7,614 bases of DNA, taken from positions 1 through 7,614 of the forward strand of contig JAPLGY010000401.1 in the NCBI GenBank assembly GCA_026389955.1, read 5' to 3'. This DNA is from Caldilinea sp. GTDB taxonomy: Bacteria > Chloroflexota > Anaerolineae > Caldilineales > Caldilineaceae. Positions within the stretch are counted from its first letter, which is position 1; each line of letters opens with the position of its first letter. Both the position numbers and the translations under genes were made by a program. Of this stretch, positions 5,993 through 7,614 are shown one piece after another. A model generated the notes under the pieces. That model searched no databases, was not told where the DNA came from, and worked only from the letters and a program-made list of their open reading frames with translations.

Positions 5993-7614
5993 ACCGCCTG
6001 ACTCCCCAATGTCGCAGACGACGCCGCCATCTCTGCCACCAGGCTCTCCAGAAGAGGGCTTCCAGGGTCTGCCAGCGTTGCCAGAGCAGTGCCCCTGTCT
6101 GGTCGTCGGCTGCTGCGCCTTGTCCGCCGCCAAAGCGGAAACGGACGTAGGCGGCGGTAACTTCCTGGAGAAGGGGCTCGGCGGCCGGCCAGACCCCTGC
6201 AAGGGCACGGGCATGCTCGTTGGGGGTGGCCGTCGGCCGCATCGGCAGCCCCAGACGCTGTGACCAACGCTCCAGCCGTTCGTAGACCACCAAAGGCAGT
6301 TCTGCGGTAAACGCCGTCGGGCCGCTGCTGCGGACCCGCCAGATCCACAGAAGGCCCACCGGCACCGCGATGGCCAGCGCCAGCAGCGTCAGCAGCCAGC
6401 TGACCTGGGGGCTCGTTGCAGTTGGCTGGGGGTTCTCCAGCAGCTCCTCCCCGGTAAACGGCGGGGGGGGCTGTGGTTCGGTAGGCGCAGGGGTTGGCAC
6501 GCTCCTGTCGGCGGCGACCGTCGGTGTGGGCAGTTGCCCTCCGACGTCGAGCGACGCTGCGCCGCTCGGTCGCTCCAACGAGCTCTCCCCAGCAGTCGGT
6601 TCGAACTCGATCCAGCCATATTCGGGGAAAAAGACCTCCACCCAGGTATGGGCGTCTCGCTCGGTCACCAGATACAGCCCCTTCTCAGGGTCGAACGTTC
6701 CTTCTGCATAGCCGCTGACCGCGCGCGCCGGCACCCCGACCACCCGCAGCATCGTCGCCATGGCCGTGGCATAGTAATCGCAGTAGCCCTGCCGCAGATC
6801 GAAGAGAAAGTATTCGAGCGGGTCACGCCCGGCAGGTGGGGCTGGGATGGCGTCGTTGTAGGAGAGCGTCCGCAGATAGCTTTCGATCGCCTTGGCCTGG
6901 GCGTAGGGAGTGGTTGCGCTGGCGGTCAACTGCCGTGCCAGCTCGGCAACGGCGGGCGAGAAATCGTCGGGAAGCTGCAGAAAAGCGTCGCTGATTGCGG
7001 GCGGGTACATCTGGCCAGCCGCCTGCAGGTCCAGGATGGTGGGCTGGGCGGCAGCGCTGACCAGCGTGTACCGGTCGCCGTTGTCCAGCTCACGGCGGGC
7101 ACGGACGGTAGTGAATTCGACCGGCCCGTCCGCTGACCCGGCAGCCGGGATGACGCTGGCGCCAGCCTGCACCCGCACCGTGGCTTCCAGAGCCAAGGTC
7201 GACTGAGCCAGATCTGGCATCCCCAAAAGCACCCTGCCAGCCGGTGCAAGCAGGGTAATCGTCTGGCTGATCGCGGTCCGGGCTCGCCAGCTGGCGATCG
7301 GGAGAATCTCGCCTGCTGCAAAAGAACGGCTTTCGCTGGCGGTGTTGACCCAACGCCCGGTGCGGTAGGTATCAAAAACGACAGCGCGCCAGTAGCGTGC
7401 CTGCCCAGTCTGGGCCTGGAAGACCGGGGTGTCGGTGACGGTGCGCTCGCCGCCCAGGGTCAGCGAGCTGCCAAAGGTGGGTGCTCGGTCTGCTGGCTGG
7501 CGGTTGAGCCCCTGATAGAGCCGCTGCACAGCCTCGGCAGTGGTTGCCCAGGTCGAGTTGACCGGTTGCAGCAGGGAACGCACCTGAGCGCTGCGACCCA
7601 ACCCGGGCAACAGC
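5991..7614 (-). CDS. TgpA-like membrane transglutaminase, C-terminal part (5' end off window)
   Basis: The frame is open past the window edge, and the first in-window start-like codon (TTG at 7610) is not a real start, because the visible part begins in the middle of the usual architecture. Numbering from that codon, residues 1-230 are an extracytoplasmic region. The transglutaminase core (about 230-342) has [12 protein letters not shown] with Cys277, [11 protein letters not shown] with His321, and WIEFEPTAG with Glu337 where many family members have Asp. A Pro/Thr-rich linker (about 359-400), one membrane helix (about 403-426) and a basic, Trp/Arg-rich tail with a DUF4129-like segment (about 440-490) follow. 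In TgpA-type proteins an N-terminal multi-helix membrane domain (DUF3488) precedes this. The family is a membrane-bound protease- or transglutaminase-like enzyme of unclear substrate, often encoded next to a MoxR ATPase and a DUF58 protein, which would lie beyond 7614. It is convergent with the cyclophilin gene, and its TAA is at 5991-5993. Confidence 0.88.
   Translation of the reverse strand, partial: LLPGLGRSAQVRSLLQPVNSTWATTAEAVQRLYQGLNRQPADRAPTFGSSLTLGGERTVTDTPVFQAQTGQARYWRAVVFDTYRTGRWVNTASESRSFAAGEILPIASWRARTAISQTITLLAPAGRVLLGMPDLAQSTLALEATVRVQAGASVIPAAGSADGPVEFTTVRARRELDNGDRYTLVSAAAQPTILDLQAAGQMYPPAISDAFLQLPDDFSPAVAELARQLTASATTPYAQAKAIESYLRTLSYNDAIPAPPAGRDPLEYFLFDLRQGYCDYYATAMATMLRVVGVPARAVSGYAEGTFDPEKGLYLVTERDAHTWVEVFFPEYGWIEFEPTAGESSLERPSGAASLDVGGQLPTPTVAADRSVPTPAPTEPQPPPPFTGEELLENPQPTATSPQVSWLLTLLALAIAVPVGLLWIWRVRSSGPTAFTAELPLVVYERLERWSQRLGLPMRPTATPNEHARALAGVWPAAEPLLQEVTAAYVRFRFGGGQGAAADDQTGALLWQRWQTLEALFWRAWWQRWRRRLRHWGVRR

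Noticed and set aside
4309..6348. 679-codon minus-strand ORF running across the cyclophilin gene and part of the transglutaminase gene
   Set aside because: It is antisense to a clear lipoprotein/cyclophilin and overlaps the transglutaminase gene in another frame. Its translation is Arg/Gly/Val-rich with no domain. Long antisense ORFs are expected in GC-rich coding DNA.
7608..7610. TTG as the real start of the transglutaminase-like gene
   Set aside because: The coding frame continues upstream to the window edge, and the expected N-terminal membrane domain of the family is missing, so the gene is cut by the window rather than starting here.

Overview
This is a GC-rich, densely coding window. 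It most likely comes from a member of the Chloroflexota, perhaps a Caldilinea- or Anaerolineae-like lineage. That placement is an inference from protein style, not a marker-gene identification. The style in question is a secreted lipoprotein with Ala/Glu-rich and Pro-Thr 'PTPTPxPP' linkers, a TgpA-like transglutaminase with a similar Pro-Thr linker, and mixed carbohydrate and amine catabolism genes. No rRNA, tRNA, CRISPR array, transposase or phage gene was seen. There is no gene-free stretch longer than about 130 bases.

Left part (1-4391, all + strand): four catabolic enzymes. First comes an aldose-1-epimerase-like (galactose mutarotase fold) protein (77-1069). An SDR dehydrogenase follows (1069-1839), coupled to it by a TGATG stop/start overlap. 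After a 107-bp gap with a perfect TATAAT box comes a class III aminotransferase (1947-3290) that strongly resembles amine/polyamine:pyruvate omega-transaminases. After a 69-bp gap comes a LacD-family class I ketose-bisphosphate aldolase that starts at GTG (3360-4391). The first two genes make a plausible pair in which a mutarotase supplies the right anomer to a sugar dehydrogenase. The aldolase suggests that a phosphorylated ketose is cleaved to triose units. How the transaminase fits is not clear from the sequence.

Middle (4392-5904, + strand): a 130-bp leader with a small inverted repeat, then a predicted lipoprotein carrying two cyclophilin domains. The first keeps the peptidyl-prolyl isomerase active-site residues. 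The second has lost nearly all of them. A strong intrinsic terminator (5950-5992) closes the gene.

Right part (5991-7614, - strand): the C-terminal part of a TgpA-like membrane transglutaminase (transglutaminase core, Pro-Thr linker, one membrane helix, cytoplasmic tail). It converges on the cyclophilin gene, and its TAA stop lies inside the terminator's T-tract. Its N-terminal membrane region is beyond the window edge.

I saw no clearly new biological system. The points most worth a second look are the active/degenerate tandem cyclophilin lipoprotein and the unusual enzyme combination in the catabolic cluster.
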